From Methanomassiliicoccus sp. UBA345 (GTDB taxonomy: Archaea; Thermoplasmatota; Thermoplasmata; Methanomassiliicoccales; Methanomassiliicoccaceae): a DNA stretch of 24,272 bases. The translations under genes and the position numbers were made by a program. The first letter of the stretch is position 1. Every line of letters starts with the position of its first letter. The stretch spans positions 1-24,272 of the forward strand of contig DATD01000019.1 of the NCBI GenBank assembly GCA_002504525.1, given 5' to 3'. The notes beneath the pieces are model-generated. The model worked only from the letters and a program-made list of their open reading frames with translations, was not told the origin of the DNA and searched no databases. Positions 13,728-21,251 of the stretch are shown one piece after another.

Positions 13728-15131
13728 TCACAGCTCGTAGTTCTTCGGCTCGAAGGCCGGGACACTGGCGTACTCCTTGAGCGCCCAGTCCACGAACTTG
13801 CCCTCTTCGTCAGGCAGGGACCTGAGGTCGGCGACGATCCGGTTGAGGGCATCTTTCTCCTCCTTGCTCAGCTTGAGCTTCCCCTTATCGTTGGACGCCT
13901 GTATGAGCTCCGCGGCCTTCAGACCGGCGGCCTTGGCCCTCAGGTAGTAGCTGTCGCCAGCCCCCACTATGGCCTGGCCGATTCTGTACGCGTTGTCGTA
14001 TGACAGTATGAACGCTTCCGGAGAACGGAAGCGGTCGGAGGCGACGTAGGTGTCACGCAGCATCTTGTCTGTCTTCATCTGCTTGGAAGCGGTCATCAGG
14101 GCGGCCTCGTAGCCTATCACTCCCAGCCAGCACTGGACGGACGATCCGCCGAACTCGGGGTGGTACTCCACCGACTCGTTGGACCACAGGTCGCAGGTCT
14201 GGGCGACCAGATTACCCATCAGGTCGGCGTGAGCGCACTGGGCGCCCTTGCCCTCCTGGGAGGACGGCCGCCCCGAGATCGCCTTGACGATCGGCCCCTC
14301 GTAGCCGCAGTCCTTGTCCGGACCGGTGGCGCCGACCTCGATCGCCACCAGCGTCCTGGCGGATGCGATCGCCCTGGTCACGGCCGAGAATGTCCTCGGA
14401 ATGTCCCTGTCGAGGAAGCCGCCGGCCATGAACATCGCGGTGTTCGCTCCGGCGCAGTTGGTGTCGCCGCCGGGAACGACCTTGTTCTTCTTGGCCACGT
14501 CCACGATCTGAGTCCACAGCCATTCCATGTCCAGGCTGCCGAGGTAGCCGATACCGAACAGCCATCCCTTGATGTCCTGGCGCACCACGGAGTAGTCGGC
14601 GATCTCCTTGCCGCCGACCGATTCGATCGACAGAACGTCGGCGCCGTTCTTGGCGGCGACCTCCAGGGACTCCAGCAGCTTCTCGGGATAGGCGTGCTTG
14701 CTGTCCATCCCCGGCCGCAATCCGGCATCCCCCTCCCTCTGGTCGGCGATGGTGTGCCGGATGGCACAGGCAATCCCGTACTCGTCGTGGTACTTTCGCA
14801 TCATGTTCTTCTGCCCTTCCACGATCGGCTTGGCGAACTTCTCGGAGTTCGAGCCCATCTGAGAGATCCATTCGTTCTCCAGCTGCACCGATGCGAAACC
14901 CAGCGTGACGGCCCGGTCCAAGACGTCCTTGGTGATGTAGTCGACGTACTCCCGCTTGAGGCTCTCAGGCGTCTTCTCCGATCCGGGACGGGGGGCGAAG
15001 TTGATCTCCGGTACGATAGGCCCGGAGCCCACCTTGAGGCCCAGGCCATATGACAATGGGTACTTCGACTCGCCGAAGATCATCTCATCCGCCGAGCCGT
15101 ACTCCATCTTGGTGAATCTCTTGGTCGCCAT
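13728..15131 (-). CDS. mtaB: Methanol:corrinoid protein methyltransferase (MtaB)
   Basis: Zinc enzyme that activates methanol and transfers its methyl group to the Co(I) corrinoid of MtaC, the entry step of methanol-dependent methanogenesis. The 467 residues match Methanosarcina MtaB throughout. The zinc ligands known there (Glu164, Cys220, Cys269) correspond here to Glu170 (LSIESVGGKE), Cys226 (GGDTNCAGAN) and Cys275 (DKDCGYEG), all shifted by six. The N-terminus MATKRFTKMEYGSADEMIFG and the end EPKNYEL also resemble the family. The start at 15131 lies three bases after the mtaC stop, and its GGAGG lies within the mtaC end. The transcript order mtaC-mtaB is as in Methanosarcina. The next enzyme, MtaA, is not in this window. 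Confidence 0.98.
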   Translation of the reverse strand: MATKRFTKMEYGSADEMIFGESKYPLSYGLGLKVGSGPIVPEINFAPRPGSEKTPESLKREYVDYITKDVLDRAVTLGFASVQLENEWISQMGSNSEKFAKPIVEGQKNMMRKYHDEYGIACAIRHTIADQREGDAGLRPGMDSKHAYPEKLLESLEVAAKNGADVLSIESVGGKEIADYSVVRQDIKGWLFGIGYLGSLDMEWLWTQIVDVAKKNKVVPGGDTNCAGANTAMFMAGGFLDRDIPRTFSAVTRAIASARTLVAIEVGATGPDKDCGYEGPIVKAISGRPSSQEGKGAQCAHADLMGNLVAQTCDLWSNESVEYHPEFGGSSVQCWLGVIGYEAALMTASKQMKTDKMLRDTYVASDRFRSPEAFILSYDNAYRIGQAIVGAGDSYYLRAKAAGLKAAELIQASNDKGKLKLSKEEKDALNRIVADLRSLPDEEGKFVDWALKEYASVPAFEPKNYEL

Positions 15132-15134
15132 ATC

Positions 15135-15935
15135 TCATCCCTCCTCGGTCTTTCCTCCGCCGCTGATCAGCTTGTCCCAGTTCTCCCTGATCTTTCTCCA
15201 GTCCCAACCTCCTACGGCCTTGGATACCAGCCGCGGCCCCTCGGCCGCCTTGTCCGCATATACGCCCATGGGGAACGACTCCACATAGCCGCGGTTCACC
15301 GCGCCGCCGGCGCAGATGAAGGGGATCTCCAGCCCATTCTCCTTCAGCTTGTCCGCGACCCGGGGGAAGGCGGACATAGTGGTGGTCATCAGCGCGGTGC
15401 CAGTGAGCACAGCAGGCTTCTTTTCCATCACCGTTCTCACGACATCGTCGACGGCCACGTCCCGGCCCATGTCGATGACGCCATAGCCATTGGACCTGAG
15501 CATCACGGCGGCGATGTTCTTGCCGATGTCGTGGGGGTCGCCCTCGGCAGCGTGCATGACCACCGTTCCCTTGGTCTGCCGTCCCCCGCTCAACTTGCTC
15601 TCGGCCACCTTGATCCCCTTGTCGAAGGCATCGGCAGCGACCATCACGTGCGGGAGATAGTAGATCCCCCGGTCGTAGATCTCGCTCACGATCTCGATGC
15701 CCCTGAGCAGGCCTCCGTCAATGACCTCGTTCGGCGACAGGTTCGCCAGGGCGGCCTCGACGTCCCCCTCGACGCTCTTGCCCCTAAGGAACACGATATC
15801 CTCCGCCACCTTCTTCAGCGCCGGGTCCTCGGGATACATCCTCGCGGCGATGTCCTGCGGCGATTCCTTGCTCTCCATCACTATGTCATACCGCGTCAAG
15901 AACGGGCTGACGTTGATGCTGTCGAAGTCTACCAT
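15135..15935 (-). CDS. mtaC: Methanol-specific corrinoid protein (MtaC)
   Basis: Corrinoid carrier that accepts methyl from MtaB and delivers it to coenzyme M through MtaA. The 266-residue protein has the N-terminal four-helix cap domain, including YDRGIYYLPHVMVAADAF, then a B12-binding Rossmann domain. Its cobalt ligand is His135 in EGDPHDIGKN (D-x-H-x-x-G), with GTALMTTTM and CAGGAVNRGY lining the nucleotide tail pocket. The frame reaches a TTG at 15953, but GGAGGTGA at 15944-15951 lies within that extension and is eight bases from the ATG at 15935 (MVDFDSIN), so I use 15935. A TATA-type promoter lies about 60 bases upstream. A corrinoid reactivating protein is not present nearby. Confidence 0.97.
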   Translation of the reverse strand: MVDFDSINVSPFLTRYDIVMESKESPQDIAARMYPEDPALKKVAEDIVFLRGKSVEGDVEAALANLSPNEVIDGGLLRGIEIVSEIYDRGIYYLPHVMVAADAFDKGIKVAESKLSGGRQTKGTVVMHAAEGDPHDIGKNIAAVMLRSNGYGVIDMGRDVAVDDVVRTVMEKKPAVLTGTALMTTTMSAFPRVADKLKENGLEIPFICAGGAVNRGYVESFPMGVYADKAAEGPRLVSKAVGGWDWRKIRENWDKLISGGGKTEEG

Positions 15936-15993
15936 CGTTCGCTTCACCTCCAAGGCCTCGCTGGCTTGGAATGGCCGGTTGTTGCGAAGGCAC

Positions 15994-16005
15994 CTTATTT
16001 AATTC
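15994..16005 (-). promoter_or_regulatory. TATA-type promoter of mtaCB
   Basis: The minus strand reads GAATTAAATAAG around this position. A start 25 bases downstream (near 15972) leaves a leader of about 37 bases that holds the strong GGAGGTGA ribosome site of mtaC. Confidence 0.6.
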
Positions 16006-16273
16006 TGCATGGCGATAATCCTTGGTCGACGGCCAGTATCACCACAGATTCTGATGCGAGTGCATGCCGTGCTTATAGCGATCCGATGAACCATACGTAC
16101 GAACCGCCCAGCAGGACGCCGCCATATCGTAGGCCATGCGGTCACCGCTCTCGGTGATGTGCTCCCACCTCGAGGGCGGTGCCCAGCGCCTGAAGTCACA
16201 TGCCCGGGACGAAGGGCGCAGTCGTCACGGCCGGCAATGCGTCGCAGACCACAGGAGGATCGAACCTCGCCGG
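16006..16273. other. Non-coding gap between the large surface-protein gene and the mtaC promoter
   Basis: About 270 GC-rich bases with no convincing gene on either strand. I see only short inverted repeats: GAGG/CCTC around a 6-base loop at 16255-16268, and TCACC/GGTGA around a 6-base loop near 16142-16157. Neither has a T-run. It may hold upstream control sites for mtaCB or the 3' end of the preceding transcript, but no specific signal is evident. Confidence 0.5.
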
Positions 16274-19200
16274 TCACGCCGGACGGAGGGTGCCTTGGAT
16301 GAGCCACGCCTCCACCTCGCTCCGGACCTCCGCCGGCGCCTTAAGCATGTTGATCCCTACGACGGCGCTCAGTCCGAACTCGATCCTCCAGTCGGTCTCC
16401 TTCCCGCCATCGAGCATGTCCACCACTGCCAGGTTGAACTGTATCGAGGCCTTTGCCTGTACCAGCTCGTCGAACATCGAGCTCATGACCCCTCCGGGAA
16501 TGGAGAGGGACATGTACTTCGAGTAATCGATGAATATGTCCTCTGGACCGATCATGCCCAGCGGCTCGAACACCCGCAGGAGGTTGGTCGGATTGAGAGG
16601 GTCATTGAGCAGCTTGAAGACATTATCGACCATCGCCAGGAGGCACTCCCGTAGAGTAGCCCCGGCGATCTTGATGGCCGCCGTCACCCCGAGCTCCGCC
16701 ACCCCGGCGGCGTCGCCCGCACCGGCCTGTACGAACAGCTGCACGTACGATACCGCTCCCAGAAGCGAGGCCACGAGCTTCTTGACGGCGATCTGTATGG
16801 CGTCCCTGATAAGATCGCCGAGGTCTCCGATGTCCCCGAGACCGCCGGAGCTGCGGAACGCCTCCTCGAAGGATTCGCGAAGGACGTTCAGCAGATCGAA
16901 GAGGCCGTTCACGTTACTGAGCTCATCACCGTTCTTCACTCCTGGAGTGCCTTCCCTGAACACCCATCGAGATGAGGAGTCATGGTCCCTCTGCCACGTC
17001 CGTCCATCGTTATCATGGTCGGTCGCCCATGGGCCCCGGTCCACCTTATCTCCGGTGTTATCGACGAGGACGACACACTCTTCCTTGGCGAAGGAACCGC
17101 TCCCGCCATTGTCCAATGCCTGCCGTGGGAACGTGTGGACGTAATATTCTCCCGGAGACATGATCTTCGATGGGAGGGAATGCTCCTTCGTGCTGCCATG
17201 GGATGTGACGAGGCTCCATCCGCGAAGGTTGATGGGGCGGTCGGTGGGGTTGTACAGCTCGACCCATTCCCTCCCGCTGTCCATCCCGACGGGGTTCAGC
17301 TCCACCTCGTTGATCATAAGGGTAGTGGCGGCCGTGGTCACCATGCCGACCTCCAGCCCGGCATTGATGGAGAGCTTGGTCCCCGGGACGAAGGGTATGT
17401 TCTGCAGCGCCTGCCCCAGGACCGGTATGTCCTCGAGGCTGAGGGTGATCTTGTTGATCACCTCCACCTTAGGAAGGACGACGTCCAGCACCATTCCGCC
17501 GAAGTACCCGGTGGCCCTCATGACGTTCTCATATATCCTGGTGCGGGGATCCACGCACAGGTCCACCTTCCAATCGTCCTTCCCCACCGTGGCGCTGACC
17601 ACCATGGTGTGGTCCCCCTCGTCCATTTTCAGCAGGCGCATGGTGCCCGTAAGGGAAAGGCCGCAGAGGTCCATGCTCATCTCCATGGAGAGGCGGTCCG
17701 TCGACCCCGCGATGCTCGACACCTGCGGATCGACGATGATCGCCAGGGAGAAGCCGAACAGGCTGAGCCGAATGACCGTCCCGCTCGCCACCGATCCGAC
17801 GATGTCGGCCAGGCCTCCCAACACCTTGCTGATGAAGGAGCTGGTGATCCCACCCAGCTGATCGATTATGCCCATCAGCACCTCGGTGAGCGCCCCCATG
17901 GGATCGAGGGCGTAGGACATGACGTCCGATACCATCCTGGCGAAGACGTCGAAGGCGCTGGCAATGGTCCTTCCCAGCGATTCCGCGCCATCGAGGATGC
18001 TTTCCCACACCTTCGTCAGGAAATCGGAGATGGTCTTTTGCATTGTGACGGTAGGCGTGTACTCAACGCCTATCAGCCCCCATCCAGATGTCGTGACGAT
18101 GCTGAAGCTGCCTTCCAAGTTGATCTCGAAATCCATCGGCTCGCTTCGTTCCCCGACCCCGGAGACCGGCGCCGACACGGTGACCACCGCGGTTCCCCGG
18201 TATGAGACGTTCCATTGGGACGTGTACGGGAGGTTGTCTGCCTGGAACAGGTCATTGAGGTGGAGGTTGCACGGGTACTCGCCGACCTTCTGCTCCCACG
18301 GTCGGACGACATCGACTTGGAGGGTACCTCTGCTGCCGTCCCCCGCGACCAGGGGGGCGTGCTCCGCCTCGAGCGCCTCTTCAAGAGTGACCCCTTCCGG
18401 CCCATGAAGGACGAAACCCTCGCCGGTCAGCGAGCGGGGCCCGCCCTCGTACCTCGCGGACAGGTAGCGTTCGACGTCATCGATCACTCCCAGGACGGAA
18501 CTTTTGGCGATGGGGTGCAGGGTCGGGCCATACAGCCTCCCGCTCAGCATGCCTATGGCCTCGTCGAGGACGTTGAGATCCTTGGAGCGCGCTGACAGCG
18601 CCGCCTCCATGGCCCTCATGAACCTGTCGCTCACCGCCTGGTAAGCCTCGACCAGGATGTGATTGTATTCACTCTCAGGGTCCCGGAACTCATATGAGAT
18701 TATCAGGTGTAGCCTATCCATGGTGTCTTGGTCGAAAGGCACTTGGCTTGCCACCCTTTCGCACTCCTCGGTCGCGATCCGCTCCGCCATGGCACTTATA
18801 CTAATGGTCTGGTTGGTCAGCCACGCACGGTTCTCCCGTATGAAGTCCAGGGTCGTGAGGGAGGCGGCGTCCTGTATCCTTCCGACCTCCCGGATCGCCT
18901 CGATGGCGGGCGCGGTCCAGTCCTCCTGGTTGTCGAAGGCGCTACGGATCCTCTCCAGCAGTTCTTCCGTCCATGAGGCTCCGTTGACAGGGTCCGCGAC
19001 GTCCCTCATGACCGGCAGGTCAGCGTACAGCGACACCTGATCCGCCACCGTGCGCACGAAGCCTTTCAGGTTATCGGCCATGATGGTCAGGTCGGCGCAC
19101 TGCTTATCGAAGAAATCCTCCCACAGATAGTTGGAGAACACGTCGTAGGGCCCTATGTCGAAATGTACGATATTTCCGAAGAGTGTCACGGCATGCAGCT

Positions 19201-20374
19201 TATCCTTATCATCCATGACGTTGATCTTCATCTCCGGCAGGTAGACGTTGTCACGAACGAAGCCGATGGGATTGTAGTAGCCTTCCTCGTACCCCGCCTC
19301 CAGGGCCCACTGCTTCAGCTTGTTGATGCTATGCCCTAGGTACAGGTCCTCCTTGGTGCACAGCTGTATGAGCTCGTTGAGGCTTGACACCACGGTGCTG
19401 ACGGTCCTGTCGACCACATTTATCGGATTGAGATAACCTAGCTGCTCCATCAGGCCGATGATGATGCGATCCATAGCTCCATTTATGGCCTGGGCGGCGA
19501 TGAACCGGAGGTCATACTCCGCCGGCCCGTAGGTGCTCAGGAGGAGCTCTCCGGCATCGATCTCCTTTCCCATCAGGAGGTCTCCGTCGATGCCGCACGC
19601 GGACATGGAGTCCCGGAAGACGCTCATCTCTTCCAGAAGCAGGGCGATGTTCACGGCCCGGACGACGTCGTCATCGGTGATGATGGCGGCGGTCCCGGCG
19701 GTCCCGTCCCGATCGGCGGCGCCGTATCCGCGAAGCACCCTGTCCTGAGCCAGTACGGAAAGCGAGTACCGGACCGTGGCCTCGATGCTTCCCCGGACCC
19801 CTGATGAGGATTCGAGCTTCGACACACGGTCCAGGAGAAGCGGCAGAGGCACGTATATCGAATCGTCCATGTCCTGTACCCAGATCAGATGCCCGTCGGT
19901 AGTGGAGACGTTCAGGGCGTAGTTGCCGTCGAGGGAGAAGTAGGCGGGGACGCTCGACTGGCCGGCGTCGTCGTCCATGGTGGCGTAGAGGACCCTCAGC
20001 TCCAGATCGAGCGAGGAGATCGACACCATGGAGCCGGCGACGAGGCCCGGATAAGTATCATTGAGGGCGGATGACAGCGAACGGAGGAAACGCTCCTGGA
20101 GGGCCGAAGCATTGAGGACGTCCTTTCCCCTGGTGGCCTCCAGGGCTGCCACGTACGCCGTCCTCGATATGTCGTCGCATGCCTGGATAGACGATACCTT
20201 CAGCTCCTGGATGGTTTCCGGGGTCATCCTCTCCTCCCTGACGGCATCCTCCTGGTACATCAGGGCGATGCTCGTCCCCGAGAGGACCAGGAGCAGAACG
20301 GCCACCAGTGAGAATGGCATCTGCCCCGATCTCGATCCGCATAAAGTCTTCCTTCCGATGCCTGCCGCCTTCAT
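16274..20374 (-). CDS. Very large secreted/anchored protein with prepilin-like N-terminus and lamin-tail domain
   Basis: A 1366-residue protein of unknown function. The N-terminus is basic and then hydrophobic: Lys2, Arg8, Lys9 and Arg15, then Gly17-Gln18 followed by MPFSLVAVLLLVLSGTSIAL (19-38). This resembles an archaeal class III (prepilin peptidase) signal, with Gln just after the cut site. The body is an extracytoplasmic helix- and strand-rich region (about 45-1010), acidic, with no further clear membrane helix, though 785-880 is quite hydrophobic. A lamin-tail domain is at about 1017-1148 (MINEVELNPVG, WVELYNPTDRPINLRGWSL, SPGEYYV, GTPGVKNGD). A hydrophobic helical tail (about 1155-1310) follows. 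The ATG at 20374 is 24-29 bases from CTTAAG, so it may be leaderless. No pilus ATPase or platform gene is in view. A type IV pilus-like or cell-surface role is inferred. Confidence 0.85.
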   Translation of the reverse strand: MKAAGIGRKTLCGSRSGQMPFSLVAVLLLVLSGTSIALMYQEDAVREERMTPETIQELKVSSIQACDDISRTAYVAALEATRGKDVLNASALQERFLRSLSSALNDTYPGLVAGSMVSISSLDLELRVLYATMDDDAGQSSVPAYFSLDGNYALNVSTTDGHLIWVQDMDDSIYVPLPLLLDRVSKLESSSGVRGSIEATVRYSLSVLAQDRVLRGYGAADRDGTAGTAAIITDDDVVRAVNIALLLEEMSVFRDSMSACGIDGDLLMGKEIDAGELLLSTYGPAEYDLRFIAAQAINGAMDRIIIGLMEQLGYLNPINVVDRTVSTVVSSLNELIQLCTKEDLYLGHSINKLKQWALEAGYEEGYYNPIGFVRDNVYLPEMKINVMDDKDKLHAVTLFGNIVHFDIGPYDVFSNYLWEDFFDKQCADLTIMADNLKGFVRTVADQVSLYADLPVMRDVADPVNGASWTEELLERIRSAFDNQEDWTAPAIEAIREVGRIQDAASLTTLDFIRENRAWLTNQTISISAMAERIATEECERVASQVPFDQDTMDRLHLIISYEFRDPESEYNHILVEAYQAVSDRFMRAMEAALSARSKDLNVLDEAIGMLSGRLYGPTLHPIAKSSVLGVIDDVERYLSARYEGGPRSLTGEGFVLHGPEGVTLEEALEAEHAPLVAGDGSRGTLQVDVVRPWEQKVGEYPCNLHLNDLFQADNLPYTSQWNVSYRGTAVVTVSAPVSGVGERSEPMDFEINLEGSFSIVTTSGWGLIGVEYTPTVTMQKTISDFLTKVWESILDGAESLGRTIASAFDVFARMVSDVMSYALDPMGALTEVLMGIIDQLGGITSSFISKVLGGLADIVGSVASGTVIRLSLFGFSLAIIVDPQVSSIAGSTDRLSMEMSMDLCGLSLTGTMRLLKMDEGDHTMVVSATVGKDDWKVDLCVDPRTRIYENVMRATGYFGGMVLDVVLPKVEVINKITLSLEDIPVLGQALQNIPFVPGTKLSINAGLEVGMVTTAATTLMINEVELNPVGMDSGREWVELYNPTDRPINLRGWSLVTSHGSTKEHSLPSKIMSPGEYYVHTFPRQALDNGGSGSFAKEECVVLVDNTGDKVDRGPWATDHDNDGRTWQRDHDSSSRWVFREGTPGVKNGDELSNVNGLFDLLNVLRESFEEAFRSSGGLGDIGDLGDLIRDAIQIAVKKLVASLLGAVSYVQLFVQAGAGDAAGVAELGVTAAIKIAGATLRECLLAMVDNVFKLLNDPLNPTNLLRVFEPLGMIGPEDIFIDYSKYMSLSIPGGVMSSMFDELVQAKASIQFNLAVVDMLDGGKETDWRIEFGLSAVVGINMLKAPAEVRSEVEAWLIQGTLRPA

Positions 20375-20397
20375 CGGAAGAGCGAACTGTCGGGCTG

Positions 20398-20403
20398 CTT
20401 AAG
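20398..20403 (-). promoter_or_regulatory. TATA-like element before the large surface-protein gene
   Basis: CTTAAG lies 24-29 bases upstream of the ATG at 20374, the only AT-rich element in the 73-base gap after the trmB-type gene. It suggests leaderless transcription. Confidence 0.35.
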
Positions 20404-20447
20404 AGCGGAAGAACTACCATTAGGCTACATCGCCCGGCCGAGAGGCA

Positions 20448-21173
20448 TCAGGACGAGAGGTTGAGGAAATACTCGAAGTGCGCCACCAGGAACGGATTAT
20501 CGGTGTAGCCGCAGATGCTGAGGTCCGGCGACGACAGCAGGGCCTGCTCGCTGTCCACGATGACATCGATGGCCACCATGTCCTGCTTCCTCATCACTTC
20601 CACATTGTCGGGCACCTTGGCGGTCGGTTCTGCGACCACCTTTACGGCGACCCCGCGCTTGACGGCATTGGCGATCCGCCCGGAGCTGTCCTGCAGCACA
20701 TCCCTGAGCGCGGGACCGGAGACGAGGAGGGTGCTGGTGGCCGAATCTATCATGTCGCCCACTTTGGCAAGCACCCGGTCCTTCCCCACGATGGTGTACA
20801 CCAGCTGGGGAACGCCCCTCTCCGACAATGTGCCCTGCAGCCGTTCCAGCTTATGAAGCGCCCGCTCGGCATCGGCGAGGAGCTTTTCCCGGACCTCCCG
20901 CGGCGGGACCGGGTAATATACCGTGGGCCGCCCTCCCCGAGAGACCACCATTTCCCGCCGCTGCAGGGACTCCAGCACCTTGTACGCCGAGGTACGCGGG
21001 ATGTCCGCCACGTCGGCCACCTCCTCCGCGGTGCCATGGGAGCGCATGACCAGGCCGAGATAGGCCCGGGACTCGTAATCGGTGAAGCCTATTCTCTTCA
21101 ACAGAGATAGAATTTCCTCCTTCTCAACATTTATCTCCCCTTCATCCAGCATCAGCAGGTCGGCAACGTTCAT
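20448..21173 (-). CDS. TrmB-family transcriptional regulator
   Basis: A 241-residue regulator with the two-part layout of the TrmB family. The N-terminal winged helix (about 20-90) reads LLKRIGFTDYESRAYLGLVMRSHGTAEEVADVADIPRTSAYKVLESLQRREMV, with the recognition helix RTSAYKVLESL, then a short coiled-coil linker (REKLLADAERALHKLERLQ). The C-terminal effector region (about 115-241) is alpha/beta, ending HFEYFLNLSS. In characterised relatives the effector is often a sugar; nothing here identifies it. AGGTGAG precedes the ATG at 21173. A perfect dyad at 21182-21202 lies in its own promoter region, which is shared with the divergent tes-fdx-ggr operon, the likely target. Confidence 0.88.
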   Translation of the reverse strand: MNVADLLMLDEGEINVEKEEILSLLKRIGFTDYESRAYLGLVMRSHGTAEEVADVADIPRTSAYKVLESLQRREMVVSRGGRPTVYYPVPPREVREKLLADAERALHKLERLQGTLSERGVPQLVYTIVGKDRVLAKVGDMIDSATSTLLVSGPALRDVLQDSSGRIANAVKRGVAVKVVAEPTAKVPDNVEVMRKQDMVAIDVIVDSEQALLSSPDLSICGYTDNPFLVAHFEYFLNLSS

Positions 21174-21181
21174 GGCTCACC

Positions 21182-21202
21182 TTGTAGCTAAATAAGCTAC
21201 AA
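21182..21202. promoter_or_regulatory. Perfect 8-base dyad, probable TrmB-type operator
   Basis: Arms TTGTAGCT and AGCTACAA are exact inverted repeats separated by AAATA, giving a 21-base dyad. It lies between the trmB-type gene's TATA and start codon, and just upstream of the tes TATA. Operator function is inferred from symmetry and position. Confidence 0.65.
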
Positions 21203-21207
21203 TAGTA

Positions 21208-21219
21208 TTAAATTATATC
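21208..21219. promoter_or_regulatory. Shared AT-rich promoter core for the trmB-type gene and tes
   Basis: TTAAATTATATC on plus and GATATAATTTAA on minus can serve as TATA elements in both directions. The tes ATG (21252) is about 35 bases away and the trmB-type ATG (21173) about 40, allowing short leaders of about 12-20 bases with Shine-Dalgarno sites. Confidence 0.5.
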
Positions 21220-21251
21220 ACTCTCTACAGCCCTCAACGGGATGACCCTTC

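Noticed and set aside
15936..15953. TTG start for mtaC giving six extra residues.
   Set aside because: The added stretch contains the strong GGAGGTGA ribosome site that serves the ATG at 15935.
16240..16275. Minus-strand GAGGTTCGATCCTC resembles a tRNA T-arm.
   Set aside because: The stem is four pairs with a 6-base loop, where a T-arm has five pairs and seven. No acceptor stem, anticodon arm or D-arm could be found around it.
15999..16307. A 102-codon minus-strand frame between the large gene and mtaC.
   Set aside because: It is Arg-rich, overlaps the end of the large gene and the mtaC promoter, and has no start signals or family resemblance.
16982..18205. A 407-codon plus-strand open frame inside the large surface-protein gene.
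   Set aside because: Its composition is His/Asp/Arg-rich shadow coding. The minus-strand frame is continuous across 1366 codons with a signal-like N-terminus and a lamin-tail domain.
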